DNA from: Anaerosporobacter faecicola
GTDB lineage: Bacteria > Bacillota > Clostridia > Lachnospirales > Lachnospiraceae
Length of the DNA stretch: 64,000 bases
Reading direction: 5' to 3'
Assembly (NCBI RefSeq): GCF_012070565.1
Contig: NZ_JAAQRO010000023.1
Span: 62,001 to 126,000 of the forward strand
Part shown: positions 9,184-17,172 of the stretch, in pieces
Position numbering within the stretch: the stretch's first letter is position 1
Layout of the letters: the number at the start of each line of letters is the position of its first letter
Translations under genes and position numbers: made by a program
The notes under the pieces: model-generated
Told to the model about the DNA's origin: nothing
The model's input: the letters and a program-made list of their open reading frames with translations, nothing else
Databases searched by the model: none

Positions 9184-10048
9184 TGGATATTCCTACCTGA
9201 TCCACAGATATCGCTGCTCTTACTTTCTTGAACTCCTCCTTTTCTCGCCGTATCGCATAGACAGCATCATAAATTTGCTCTGCACTTACTCCTATTGCAT
9301 GGGCAAAGGAGCATGTTTTCTCACGCTTCTCTCCTTCTAATTGTCCTATCAAATATTCCAATACTTTTCCCTCCTGTATCGCATTTGCAAATGCGGGCTC
9401 ATATGGAAGGTAATTCAGCTGTTCTTTTGATAAACCATATTTTCTTTTTATATTTCTTAGATTAATTTTTGAGGAAGATTGATATTTTCCAAACAAGTAA
9501 CTGACATGACGATATTGTTTACCAATACGCATAGCTGATTGTACTGATTTGTTGTGTTGCATAACATTAAATATTACCAGATCCGCTTGTTCAAGGATTT
9601 GAGTTGTACTTCGTTGCTTATTCTCTTGTAAATCACATAGGATGAGATCATCACTATCCTTACATAGGGTTATAAATTCTTGTAACACCTCACTAATCTC
9701 TTTTTCAAATACCACTTCACTCCGTATCGTATTTATCAGATGGTACAACTTACCCGGATATATTTCTTTAGAGAAATGTTGTAAATCAATTTTATCCTCC
9801 GTTCTCCCTCTATGAAGTTGGCAGAATATCTCTTTCGTTCCATTCATGTGATATTCCGTTAATTCCTCTTTCAATAGCTGGTAGCGCGTCCTTGGTGTAA
9901 CTAGATCTTGAATCTCATTCCAATTTCTATGGTTTGCCCACAATATGATCTTTTCCTCTTTTGTAAGAGCCAAATATGATGCGATACTGCATAAATTACT
10001 TGTGGTCCCTGTATTTCCTCGTATATCGCTATAGAAAACAATCAGCAT
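9125..10048 (-). CDS. TadZ/CpaE-like ParA-family protein with degenerate Walker A
   Basis: 307 residues. It opens with MLIVFYSDIRGNTGTTSN, a ParA/MinD deviant Walker A in which the signature lysine and the phosphate-binding lysine are both replaced (R and T). TadZ proteins carry similar substitutions and localise the Tad machine at the cell pole. LILCDLQENKQRSTTQIL fits the Walker B region and QADLVIFNVMQHNKS the usual following strand. The ATG follows AGGAGTAGTGGA and overlaps the stop of the 215-aa gene upstream. ATPase activity is probably weak or absent. Confidence 0.72.
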   Translation of the reverse strand: MLIVFYSDIRGNTGTTSNLCSIASYLALTKEEKIILWANHRNWNEIQDLVTPRTRYQLLKEELTEYHMNGTKEIFCQLHRGRTEDKIDLQHFSKEIYPGKLYHLINTIRSEVVFEKEISEVLQEFITLCKDSDDLILCDLQENKQRSTTQILEQADLVIFNVMQHNKSVQSAMRIGKQYRHVSYLFGKYQSSSKINLRNIKRKYGLSKEQLNYLPYEPAFANAIQEGKVLEYLIGQLEGEKREKTCSFAHAIGVSAEQIYDAVYAIRREKEEFKKVRAAISVDQVGISNDHKGGATTVSYKESIASV

Positions 10049-10689
10049 TCCACTACTCCTTTCTTTAATTGCTGTAATGCATACTTACATTTTTCTTCTG
10101 GATATCCACTAATATCTGTTACTATTCGAAGTAGCGCTTTTTGCATATCCACAGATAATTCTTTTAATAGAATGGATTCTTCCAATTCTAAGCATAAGCG
10201 ATAATATCGATCATAACTGTCCAGCCAAATCTCCTGTACAAAACATAGTGACCCACATTCTGGGTACATTCGTAGAAAATATCGCGAAGATAATCGTTTA
10301 TTACAAATATCCCGCACCAACAACATACAATCTTTCTGTGTTTGTAAGATAATTTTTGCAATTTGATCATTGTTTTGTTTATGAAGATCCGTAACCATTA
10401 TGCGATAATCCCATTCTTCCTGTTCAACTCCAAACACGTTCAACTGGTCATAGGCAATCTCGATCAATACATAGGTATAGGAATTTTGCATATCTGGATG
10501 ATTTTTCAACCAACTATAATTGCAGTTCAACCAATCCAACCCCATATAATAATTAGGTTGATACTCCTGTTCTTGCCCCTCATGTATTGACACGACCAAA
10601 ACTTCCTCTTTCCACATTCTTAGCATATTCCCTACATAATACACAAGATCATGCATGGGACCACCAAGAAAAGCAACGGTTTTTGCCAT
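10042..10689 (-). CDS. First gene of the Tad operon, degenerate P-loop-like protein
   Basis: 215 residues with no membrane segment. The N-terminus KTVAFLGGPMHDLVYYVG looks like a ParA-type first strand and P-loop that has lost its GKT, followed by an EEVLVVSIHEGQ second strand; YTYVLIEIAYDQLN could be the Walker B strand. This reading is an inference and I recognise no named family. A strong site (GGAGGGAGGAAGG) precedes the ATG. It is the 5' gene of the operon and is followed by a second ParA-like gene, so the two may form a heterodimeric positioning or regulatory pair. Confidence 0.6.
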   Translation of the reverse strand: MAKTVAFLGGPMHDLVYYVGNMLRMWKEEVLVVSIHEGQEQEYQPNYYMGLDWLNCNYSWLKNHPDMQNSYTYVLIEIAYDQLNVFGVEQEEWDYRIMVTDLHKQNNDQIAKIILQTQKDCMLLVRDICNKRLSSRYFLRMYPECGSLCFVQEIWLDSYDRYYRLCLELEESILLKELSVDMQKALLRIVTDISGYPEEKCKYALQQLKKGVVEC

Positions 10690-11569
10690 CTGTTTTCCTT
10701 CCTCCCTCCATTATTTTTCTTAAGCATTCTTTCTACTTTATGTACGTTTAACGACTTTCCCAAACTTTTTTGTTTTTCTAAACCTTCTATCTCCTTCCAT
10801 AAGACATTTTACTCATTAAAGTCCATCATCTACGATAGTCGTTTTTATAGTTTTGTTGATTCTCTTAGATTGATTTGATTTGATATGGTTTGTTTGAACG
10901 AGTTTGTCTGAATGGAATTGATATAGTTTGCTTGAATTATTAGTTTGAATTCGTTTACTTGAATGCGTTTGTTTGATTGAATTGATTTGGTTTGTTTGAA
11001 TGAATTTTCTTGATTGAATTGATATGGTTTGTTTGAATGATTTTTCTTGATTGAATTGATTTGATTTGATAGAATAGATGCTTTTAATGAATCTGTTTGA
11101 AATTGATTGATTTGTTTTAATTAATTCCTTAAAGTAATTATTTCAATATTCTTTTGGTTATTCACAGCCAAAAGTTCTCAATTACTTTTGATTTAATGGA
11201 TTGGAATTGTTCATTTGATTAGGATTCGTATTCATTGCTTAAGGTAATGCACTTAACATTCATCGCCTTTACCATGCCGTTGAAACAACGTCCTATGAAA
11301 GAATTCGTGAATTAAAGATTGAAAAACGTAAGACAGACTAGAAATTAATGAAATGTAAAATTTACTCTTACATTCAGATTAGATAGACCAGATTACTTAC
11401 TTGTTTCGGTTAATGATGATTATATCCTATATTTCCCATTTTGTAAACTCTTTTTTTTGTTTGAATCCACTTTCTTTAATCGTTTCGGTCTCATCCCATA
11501 GTACTAGATGTATTGCTTTATTATTGTGTTTGAATATGGTATTTCTCGTTTACGTAAATATGCTAATCT
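10690..11569. other. Long non-coding stretch upstream of the Tad operon
   Basis: About 880 bases without a convincing gene. The part nearest the operon (10690-10860) should carry its promoter, but I could not fix one with good -35/-10 boxes. Bases 10865-11110 are a TTGATT/TTGAAT-rich degenerate repeat block (see repeat entry). Bases 11243-11341 hold a short open stretch on the plus strand without a start codon that may be a gene remnant. Confidence 0.5.
10865..11110. repeat. AT-rich degenerate tandem repeats, 37-bp period in the core
   Basis: Three successive copies begin at 10973, 11010 and 11047 with TTGATTGAATTGATWTGGTT-type sequence, an exact 37-bp spacing. The first two are almost identical over 31 bases. 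Flanking sequence from 10865 contains decayed relatives (GAATTGATATAGTTTG at 10915). No inverted symmetry is seen. Confidence 0.75.
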
Positions 11570-11608
11570 TAGAAAAGTAAAAGGGGTGCCACATCTGTGC
11601 ACCCCTTC
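11570..11608 (-). terminator. Intrinsic terminator of the lipoprotein gene
   Basis: A 9-bp GC-rich stem (AAGGGGTGC / GCACCCCTT) begins 5 bases after the lipoprotein stop and is followed on the minus strand by a T-rich tract (TTTTACTTTTC). Confidence 0.85.
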
Positions 11609-11612
11609 AATT

Positions 11613-12107
11613 TTAATCTGCATCATCAGCAAGTTTAGCTGCCTCTGTAATTTTTGAATTAGCCGTTGACATAAATTCATCGCCTTCTGATACACCAGCA
11701 TAGAATGCATCATATGCTTCTTGATCAGTAGCCACATCAGCTGTACAGCCTTCAATTGCTGTACGATAAGAAGCAATTCCGTTAAGTGCTTCTTCAGCAC
11801 CTTCTTTAAATAATTTCTGTGCTTCTTTATAACGTTTTGGTGCAGACAAATCTCTTAATGAAGTAAATTCCTTCTCCATTGTATCAAGATCTTCCAATGC
11901 TGCTTTCTTATTATCCTCATTTGTCACATCACCTAGATAAGCCTGTAAATCTGTGATCAATGTAGAATTAGCAGTTGTTGCATTATTAACGGCAGCCATA
12001 ACATCATCATAATACTTTTGTTCTGCTTTTCGATCGGAACATCCCGTTAATGCCATTGCAAAAAGTACAGTTAACACAGCAATTACAATTTTACTAATCT
12101 TCTTCAT
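11613..12107 (-). CDS. Small lipoprotein of unknown function
   Basis: 164 residues. The signal peptide (residues 1-22) ends in a clear lipobox LTGC, so Cys23 would be lipidated and the protein anchored on the outer face of the membrane. The mature part is helical and acidic (ETS, EDNKKAALEDLDTMEKEF), ending TEAAKLADDAD, without enzyme motifs. GGGAGGTAAG precedes the ATG directly. It is a single-gene unit with its own terminator and a leader containing three inverted repeats, which suggests tight individual regulation. I do not recognise the family; it resembles small helical sensors or chaperone-like lipoproteins only in general build. Confidence 0.8.
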   Translation of the reverse strand: MKKISKIVIAVLTVLFAMALTGCSDRKAEQKYYDDVMAAVNNATTANSTLITDLQAYLGDVTNEDNKKAALEDLDTMEKEFTSLRDLSAPKRYKEAQKLFKEGAEEALNGIASYRTAIEGCTADVATDQEAYDAFYAGVSEGDEFMSTANSKITEAAKLADDAD

Positions 12108-12122
12108 CTTACCTCCCGACTC

Positions 12123-12199
12123 ATATCATAGATTACTATGATATTACCACAATACAATCAGATAGGAACGTGGTAATTCTGCTATTTTATCTGATTGTA
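12123..12199 (-). promoter_or_regulatory. Interleaved inverted repeats in the lipoprotein leader
   Basis: Three perfect inverted repeats lie 15-92 bases before the ATG. C: ATATCATAG (12123-12131) with CTATGATAT (12136-12144). A: ATTACCAC (12143-12150) with GTGGTAAT (12170-12177). B: TACAATCAGATA (12153-12164) with TATCTGATTGTA (12188-12199). A and B are interleaved, so only one can form as a hairpin at a time. They could be a two-state leader RNA or overlapping operators. Confidence 0.6.
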
Positions 12200-12362
12200 C
12201 GTAACCCTTATGTATGTAACCATTGGCTACAATGAATATCGTAACAGAAATGAAACATAATTTCAATATTTTATTTACATATTCAGTTCTTTTTTCCTAT
12301 TTTTCCAGAAGAATTTTGTTGACGAACTGTCTCTCTACTGTTATAAAATAGGCAATACACAG

Positions 12363-12422
12363 AAAAAACTCTGGATCTCGTATTGATACTAAGTACAAGT
12401 AATACCAACACAAAATCCAGAG
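12363..12422 (-). terminator. Terminator of the pyr operon
   Basis: The stem CTCTGGAT (12369-12376) / ATCCAGAG (12415-12422) encloses an inner imperfect GTATT/AATAC hairpin and is followed on the minus strand by TTTTTT. It lies 36 bases beyond the stop of the 50-aa membrane protein gene. Confidence 0.75.
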
Positions 12423-12457
12423 CAAGATTAATCAAGATTAATTAACACATCTAGTCT

Positions 12458-12610
12458 TTAAAATAAGATATCTGATTTTTTATTCAAGAGTCTTCCGCCG
12501 CTAACAATCGTTGCAACACCTACTCCTATTCCAAAGACGATCATACAAATTCCTAATACAAGATTACTTGTTCCTACTGACCGCATTGTCTTATATACTT
12601 TTTCGCTCAT
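12458..12610 (-). CDS. 50-aa single-span membrane protein in the pyr operon
   Basis: The product begins MSEKVYKTMRSVGTSN and has one hydrophobic helix (LVLGICMIVFGIGVGVATIV, residues 18-37), then a short basic/polar tail SGGRLLNKKSDILF. A near-perfect ribosome site GGAGGGAAAAG sits directly before the ATG. It starts 27 bases after the pyrE stop and is followed by the operon terminator, so it is almost certainly co-transcribed with pyrE. I do not know a function. Similar tiny proteins seem familiar from other Lachnospiraceae, but I cannot verify this here. Confidence 0.75.
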   Translation of the reverse strand: MSEKVYKTMRSVGTSNLVLGICMIVFGIGVGVATIVSGGRLLNKKSDILF

Positions 12611-12637
12611 CTTTTCCCTCCAATCTAAGATTGAAAC

Positions 12638-13315
12638 CTATTGCGTTACACCATATTGCTTATAGTATGCATCAATTGCTTCTTTTAATGTATCATCAAT
12701 GATAATCTTACCATTATAAGGTTTATTATACAAATGCTCAACAACTTCAGCCATTGTAACAATTGCCGTTGTTTGAAGTCCATAATTTTCTTCGATTTCA
12801 TGTAATGCACTCTTTGTACCCTGTCCGCGTTCCATACGATCAACAGATACACACAAACCTAATACTGATACATTTCCTTGTGCTTTTATGATTGGTAGTG
12901 TCTCTTGTATAGAAGTACCTGCTGTTGTAACATCCTCAATGATGATTACACGGCTGTTATCCTCAATTGGACTACCAAGTAAGATTCCTTTATCTCCATG
13001 GTCTTTCACTTCTTTTCGATTAGAACAATATCCGATATCTACGCCATAATGTTCGCTTATTGCCATCGTAGTGGCAACGCTAAGAGGAATACCTTTGTAA
13101 GCAGGTCCAAAGAGTATATCAAAATCAAAACCAAATTTGTTTTCAATTGCTCTTGCATAATATTCACCTAATTTACGTAATTGTGCACCAGTACGATAAA
13201 ATCCAGTGTTTACAAAGAATGGCGTTTTCCTTCCACTTTTCGTAACAAAATCACCAAATTTTAAAACACCACAATCAACCATAAATTCAATAAACTCTTT
13301 TTTATACTGTTCCAT
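12638..13315 (-). CDS. pyrE: Orotate phosphoribosyltransferase
   Basis: 225 residues. It converts orotate and PRPP to orotidine 5'-phosphate in pyrimidine synthesis. The PRPP-binding motif VIIIEDVTTAGTS, the GFYRTGAQLRKLGEYYA substrate region, FGPAYKGIPL and the YCSNRKEVKDHGDKG flexible-loop segment with catalytic lysine are all present. The start at 13315 is set by AGGAGG 7 bases upstream; an in-frame codon at 13342 has no such site. The length fits the longer clostridial PyrE form. It follows pyrK, pyrD and an HTH gene in one operon; pyrB, pyrC and pyrF are not in this window. Confidence 0.95.
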   Translation of the reverse strand: MEQYKKEFIEFMVDCGVLKFGDFVTKSGRKTPFFVNTGFYRTGAQLRKLGEYYARAIENKFGFDFDILFGPAYKGIPLSVATTMAISEHYGVDIGYCSNRKEVKDHGDKGILLGSPIEDNSRVIIIEDVTTAGTSIQETLPIIKAQGNVSVLGLCVSVDRMERGQGTKSALHEIEENYGLQTTAIVTMAEVVEHLYNKPYNGKIIIDDTLKEAIDAYYKQYGVTQ

Positions 13316-13374
13316 TGTATATCCTCCTATTTCCTGATGCAATTTGAGATTCCTGTGTTACGACCTTATCCTTG

Positions 13375-13656
13375 CTAGCTAGCTTTTTTTCTTCTTTCCA
13401 CTAATACGATTCTCTGTATGCTCTTAATAGAAAGAAAATATTTTTCTGCCAACTGTGCAGTGGATAATCCGTTACAATAATCCAGAAAAATACTCTTGTT
13501 TCTCTCTTTCATTAATTCTCGGCTAAGGGTATTCTCTCCCCACGCTTTCATGTTTCCCTTCTTACGAGGGATATATAAACACTGTCCATCTGCGTATTTT
13601 TGGACAAGTTCTAATACTTCTTGTGGTAAAATTAATTCAGCCTTTATATAGCTCAT
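13375..13656 (-). CDS. CD3324-type helix-turn-helix protein
   Basis: 93 residues. The N-terminal half (QEVLELVQKYADGQCLYIP) and the C-terminal helix-turn-helix (STAQLAEKYFLSIKSIQRIV) match the small CD3324/Mor-like DNA-binding family found in clostridia. It has no enzyme motif. It lies between pyrD and pyrE in the same direction, with a 12-bp inverted repeat on its 5' side. Whether it regulates the pyr genes or is only hitch-hiking cannot be told from sequence. Confidence 0.7.
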   Translation of the reverse strand: MSYIKAELILPQEVLELVQKYADGQCLYIPRKKGNMKAWGENTLSRELMKERNKSIFLDYCNGLSTAQLAEKYFLSIKSIQRIVLVERRKKAS

Positions 13657-13690
13657 TGTGCTCCTCCCAATTTATTAAACTCTTGGAATT

Positions 13691-13732
13691 GAGCAAAGGC
13701 TATTTTATTCTATTCCATGCAATAGCCTTTGC
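13691..13732. promoter_or_regulatory. Intercistronic hairpin between pyrD and the HTH gene
   Basis: GCAAAGGCTATT and AATAGCCTTTGC form a perfect 12-bp stem with a loop of about 18 bases. No T-run follows on either strand, so it is more likely an RNA processing or stability element, or an operator, than a terminator. Confidence 0.55.
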
Positions 13733-13774
13733 TATGCACGTATAACTTCCGTAGTAGTCATATACAATCCTCCT

Positions 13775-14677
13775 TTACTTTACCAATCCCACTAGGGAAT
13801 TGATATCATCAATCTTATTCTTCTCAAGATACTTTTGTAGTCCTTGTACGATTTCCATCGTAGTACAAGGATTTGCGAAATTAGCCGTACCAACGGATAC
13901 TGCTGTCGCACCTGCTAGGATGAACTCTAATGCATCTTCTACATTCATAATACCACCCATTCCTATAATTGGCAAGTTTACTGCATTGGCAACTTGATAA
14001 ACCATACGAACAGCTACTGGCTTAATAGCTGGGCCAGATAAACCACCCGTTTTATTCGCAAGAACAAAACAACGACGATTCACATCAATCTTCATACCCG
14101 TCAACGTATTAATCAAGGATAAAACATCCGCTCCACCAGCTTCTGCTGCTTTCGCTGTTTCTGTAATATCCGTAACATTCGGACTTAACTTCATAATAAT
14201 TGGTTGTTTTGCAACTCGTTTTACTTCTCGTGTGATTTCTTCTACACTTTTGGGATTTTGTCCAAATGCGATTCCGCCTTCTTTTACATTCGGGCATGAG
14301 ATATTAATCTCCAAAAGATCAACGGCTTCATCCGCTAATCGTTCAACAACTTCTACATAATCTTTCGTGGATTTTCCGCAAACATTTACGATTACTTTCG
14401 TATCATATTGTTTTAAGAATGGTAAGTCCCGTTCCACAAAAACATCAATTCCGGGATTTTGTAATCCGACTGCATTCAACATTCCACCATATGTTTCTGC
14501 AATTCTTGGTGTTGGATTACCTGGCCAAGGTACATTGGCAACGCCTTTTGTAACAACAGCTCCTAATTGATTTAAGTCCACAAAACTGCTATACTCCATA
14601 CCCGATCCAAATGTACCGGATGCTGTCATAACAGGATTATTCAATTCTACACCAGCTAGATTCACTTTTAGATTCAT
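13775..14677 (-). CDS. pyrD: Dihydroorotate dehydrogenase, type 1B catalytic subunit
   Basis: 300 residues, the usual size of PyrDB. It oxidises dihydroorotate to orotate with FMN. Visible motifs are the start MNLKVNLAGVELNNPVMTAS, the NISCPNVKEGG active-site loop with the catalytic Cys of class 1 enzymes, VTKGV, and the FMN-phosphate segments IIGMGGI and AVSVGTANF. Its ATG overlaps the pyrK stop (TAATG), so the two subunits are translationally coupled, as expected for a heterotetramer with PyrK. Confidence 0.96.
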   Translation of the reverse strand: MNLKVNLAGVELNNPVMTASGTFGSGMEYSSFVDLNQLGAVVTKGVANVPWPGNPTPRIAETYGGMLNAVGLQNPGIDVFVERDLPFLKQYDTKVIVNVCGKSTKDYVEVVERLADEAVDLLEINISCPNVKEGGIAFGQNPKSVEEITREVKRVAKQPIIMKLSPNVTDITETAKAAEAGGADVLSLINTLTGMKIDVNRRCFVLANKTGGLSGPAIKPVAVRMVYQVANAVNLPIIGMGGIMNVEDALEFILAGATAVSVGTANFANPCTTMEIVQGLQKYLEKNKIDDINSLVGLVK

Positions 14678-15444
14678 TATAAATCCACCTCCTCAGCATA
14701 GAATACAGGACCATCTTTGCATATTCTTGTATTATGTACATGAGTATGGTGATCCACTTCTTTGGTTTTACAGACACATGCTAAACATGCACCGATTCCA
14801 CATGCCATACGTTCTTCCAAGGAAATCTGTGCTTTAATACCATTTTTCTCAGCATATGCTTTGATTCCTCGTAACATTGGTGTAGGGCCACATGCAAATA
14901 TGATATCTGCTTCTAATTTATTCTCCAGAATGGCATCAATAACATTTCCTTTGACTCCTTTGCTTCCATCCTCTGTGGCAATAAATACTTCTCCATATGG
15001 CGCAAAATCTTCTGTCATAAAGGTAACATCACGATATCCAAGTACAATGCTCTTCTCTATGTTCAACTGTTTTGATAACTCGAGCATAGGTGGAATACCA
15101 ATTCCTCCACCGATCAATATTGCTTTTTTCCCTTCCAGTTTAAAACCATTTCCCAATGGTCCCATAATTGTAATCGTATCTCCCACTTGATAGGTTGCGA
15201 TTTCTTTCGTACCTTCGCCAACAAGACGAAATACAAAACGCAATGTACCATCTTCTCGATTGATCTCACAGATACTGATTGGTCTAGGTAAGAGACGACT
15301 ACCATCTTTACAATAGAAGGAGACAAATTGTCCTGGCTTTGCCGCCATGGCGATCTCCTGGTCTTTCAACCACATGCTGACAATATCTTCTTGCAATTTG
15401 ACTATACTAGTGATTACGGCTGTATTTCTGTAATTCTCTGCCAT
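14677..15444 (-). CDS. pyrK: Dihydroorotate dehydrogenase electron transfer subunit
   Basis: 255 residues. PyrK passes electrons from the FMN of PyrD through FAD and a 2Fe-2S cluster to NAD. The FAD motif RLLPRPISI, the NAD-binding GGGIGIPPMLEL and the cluster cysteines in CGIGACLACVCK are present. The start at 15444 is set by GAGAGG 9 bases upstream, with the usual N-terminus MAENYRNTAVI; the frame extends to 15492 without a better start. It is the first gene of the pyr operon, 89 bases from a consensus promoter. No PyrR or UMP attenuator was recognised in the leader. Confidence 0.94.
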   Translation of the reverse strand: MAENYRNTAVITSIVKLQEDIVSMWLKDQEIAMAAKPGQFVSFYCKDGSRLLPRPISICEINREDGTLRFVFRLVGEGTKEIATYQVGDTITIMGPLGNGFKLEGKKAILIGGGIGIPPMLELSKQLNIEKSIVLGYRDVTFMTEDFAPYGEVFIATEDGSKGVKGNVIDAILENKLEADIIFACGPTPMLRGIKAYAEKNGIKAQISLEERMACGIGACLACVCKTKEVDHHTHVHNTRICKDGPVFYAEEVDL

Positions 15445-15532
15445 TACATTGTACCTCTCTTTTCTGAAATCTACTATTTTCTGTCTTCCCACGAAGATAA
15501 AATGGAACGGTACCCATAAGAATCTTCTAATT

Positions 15533-15561
15533 ATTCTAACAAATTAATGTTCAACTGACAA
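15533..15561 (-). promoter_or_regulatory. Promoter of the pyrK-pyrD-HTH-pyrE operon
   Basis: On the minus strand TTGTCA (15561-15556) and TAGAAT (15538-15533) are separated by exactly 17 bases, a good sigma-A promoter. It would give an 80-base leader before pyrK. Confidence 0.65.
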
Positions 15562-15782
15562 CTATTTTTCCTTATTATACGAGAAAACAATTTACTGGTT
15601 TGGTCGTCAAACTTCACACTTTTAATGTTTGTTTTTACATACCACTCGCATAAGGAAAGGGCTGTACGCATTCCTTTCCCATCCAAATCGAATGGAGTGA
15701 ATGCAACAACCCTTTCTTGCCATGTTTCTCAAGCGAAAAACATTCTTATATAAACTTATTACCACTTACTTCGTTCTTACTA
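15562..15782. other. Non-coding gap between ilvE and pyrK with a complex inverted repeat
   Basis: Bases 15655-15720 contain nested inverted repeats: GGAAAGG/CCTTTCC, and an outer AAAGGG...GCATTC with GAATGC...CCCTTT. There is no T-run, so this is not a standard terminator. Nothing else is recognised. Confidence 0.35.
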
Positions 15783-16853
15783 TTACTTAACTTCTACTGT
15801 CCAGTTAAATGTATCTTCTACTTTTCCTAATTGAATTCCAGTAATCGTGTCATAGATTTTTTGGCTAAGTTCTCCAATTCCACCATCTTTGATTTGCATT
15901 ACATGATCTTCAAAACGTAAGTGACCAACAGGTGAGATAACTGCTGCAGTACCTGTACCAAATACTTCTTCTAAAGTACCATTCTTTGATGCTTCATATA
16001 ATTCATCAACCGATACTTTTCTCTCTTCAACTGGAATACCCCAAGATTTACATAGATGAATAACGGAGTTTCTTGTTACTCCTGGTAAGATACTACCATT
16101 TAATTGTGGTGTTACAACTGTACCATTAATCTTAAAGAAGATATTCATAGCTCCAACTTCTTCGATATATTTTCTTTCTACACCATCTAACCAAAGGACT
16201 TGTGAGTATCCATCATCATGTGCTTTTACTTGTGCAGCTAAAGATGCAACATAGTTTGCACCTGTCTTTGCTTCACCTACACCACCTTTTACAGCACGAA
16301 CATATTCATCTTCAATCCAGATCTTAACTGGATTTAATCCTTCTGGATAATAAGCACCAACTGGTGATAAGATAATAATAAACATATACGTATCAGATGG
16401 ACGTACTCCTAGGAATGGATCCGTTGCAATGATAAATGGTCTAATATATAAAGATGTACCAGGTTTTTCAGGAATCCAAGCCTCATCTGTTTTTACAATT
16501 GCTTTGATTGCATCTAAGAAATCCTCTTCTGGTATTTCAGGAATACAGATTCTACGGTTTGTGTTATTCGCTCTTTCGATATTCTTATCAGGACGGAATA
16601 ATAACGTTCTTCCATCTTCCGTTTTATATGCTTTTAGTCCTTCAAACATTTCTTGACCATAATGAAATACCATGGATGAAGGTTCTAAACTAAGTGGTCC
16701 ATAAGGAACGATTCTGGCATCATGCCAGCCTTTTCCTGTTTCATAGTTCATAATAAACATATGATCTGTAAAAATGGTACCAAACTTAAGTGGATTATCT
16801 TCTTTTAGTAATTCTTTTGGTGTTGTTGTTTTTTCATATCTGATGTTTAACAT
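15783..16853 (-). CDS. ilvE: Branched-chain amino acid aminotransferase
   Basis: 356 residues, the longer BCAT form shared by many Firmicutes. It transfers the amino group between glutamate and the keto acids of leucine, isoleucine and valine, using PLP. The PLP lysine lies in GGVGEAKTGANY near residue 196, followed by the diagnostic EVGAMNIFF and the LPGVTRNSVI and FGTGTAAVISPVG segments. AGGAAGGTGAATCATT precedes the ATG. It appears to be a single-gene unit; no other branched-chain biosynthesis gene is nearby. Confidence 0.95.
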   Translation of the reverse strand: MLNIRYEKTTTPKELLKEDNPLKFGTIFTDHMFIMNYETGKGWHDARIVPYGPLSLEPSSMVFHYGQEMFEGLKAYKTEDGRTLLFRPDKNIERANNTNRRICIPEIPEEDFLDAIKAIVKTDEAWIPEKPGTSLYIRPFIIATDPFLGVRPSDTYMFIIILSPVGAYYPEGLNPVKIWIEDEYVRAVKGGVGEAKTGANYVASLAAQVKAHDDGYSQVLWLDGVERKYIEEVGAMNIFFKINGTVVTPQLNGSILPGVTRNSVIHLCKSWGIPVEERKVSVDELYEASKNGTLEEVFGTGTAAVISPVGHLRFEDHVMQIKDGGIGELSQKIYDTITGIQLGKVEDTFNWTVEVK

Positions 16854-17036
16854 AATGATTCACCTTCCTAATTGTAATATCCATTCAACTGATTCAAGCT
16901 TCTATATTGTATTTCGTATATGAATTCCTATTTGTTTACTTCTGAATCCATCTCATATAATTCTTGCTTCAGTTCGAACGATTCTGATTTATCCGTAGTT
17001 ATGCAAATCTGTACATGTATGCGAATACTTTTATAT

Positions 17037-17065
17037 ATATTAGTCTTCTTAAATTCATAATTCAA
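17037..17065 (-). promoter_or_regulatory. Possible ilvE promoter
   Basis: TTGAAT (17065-17060) and TAATAT (17042-17037) are 17 bases apart on the minus strand. The boxes each match four of six consensus bases. The rest of the 16854-17172 gap is AT-rich; I see no T-box or other riboswitch. Confidence 0.35.
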
Positions 17066-17172
17066 GAGTTTTGCATTAGATTGTTTATATTATTTACTCA
17101 TATCTTCTATTCATCATAGTTATACAGTTGTATCCTTAGCATAATACCTGCTTATTCCTACTTTACTTCTTC

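Noticed and set aside
10865-11110. CRISPR array
   Set aside because: Repeats are tandem and degenerate with no unique spacers and no cas genes.
12143-12199. H-type pseudoknot formed by the A and B repeats
   Set aside because: The order of arms fits, but loops of 5 and 2 bases cannot span a 12-bp stem. Alternative hairpins or operators are more likely.
15445-15782. PyrR or UMP attenuator before pyrK
   Set aside because: No PyrR-binding loop and no T-run after the inverted repeats.
16854-17172. T-box or other riboswitch before ilvE
   Set aside because: No T-box core, no terminator/antiterminator pair and no known aptamer pattern could be found.
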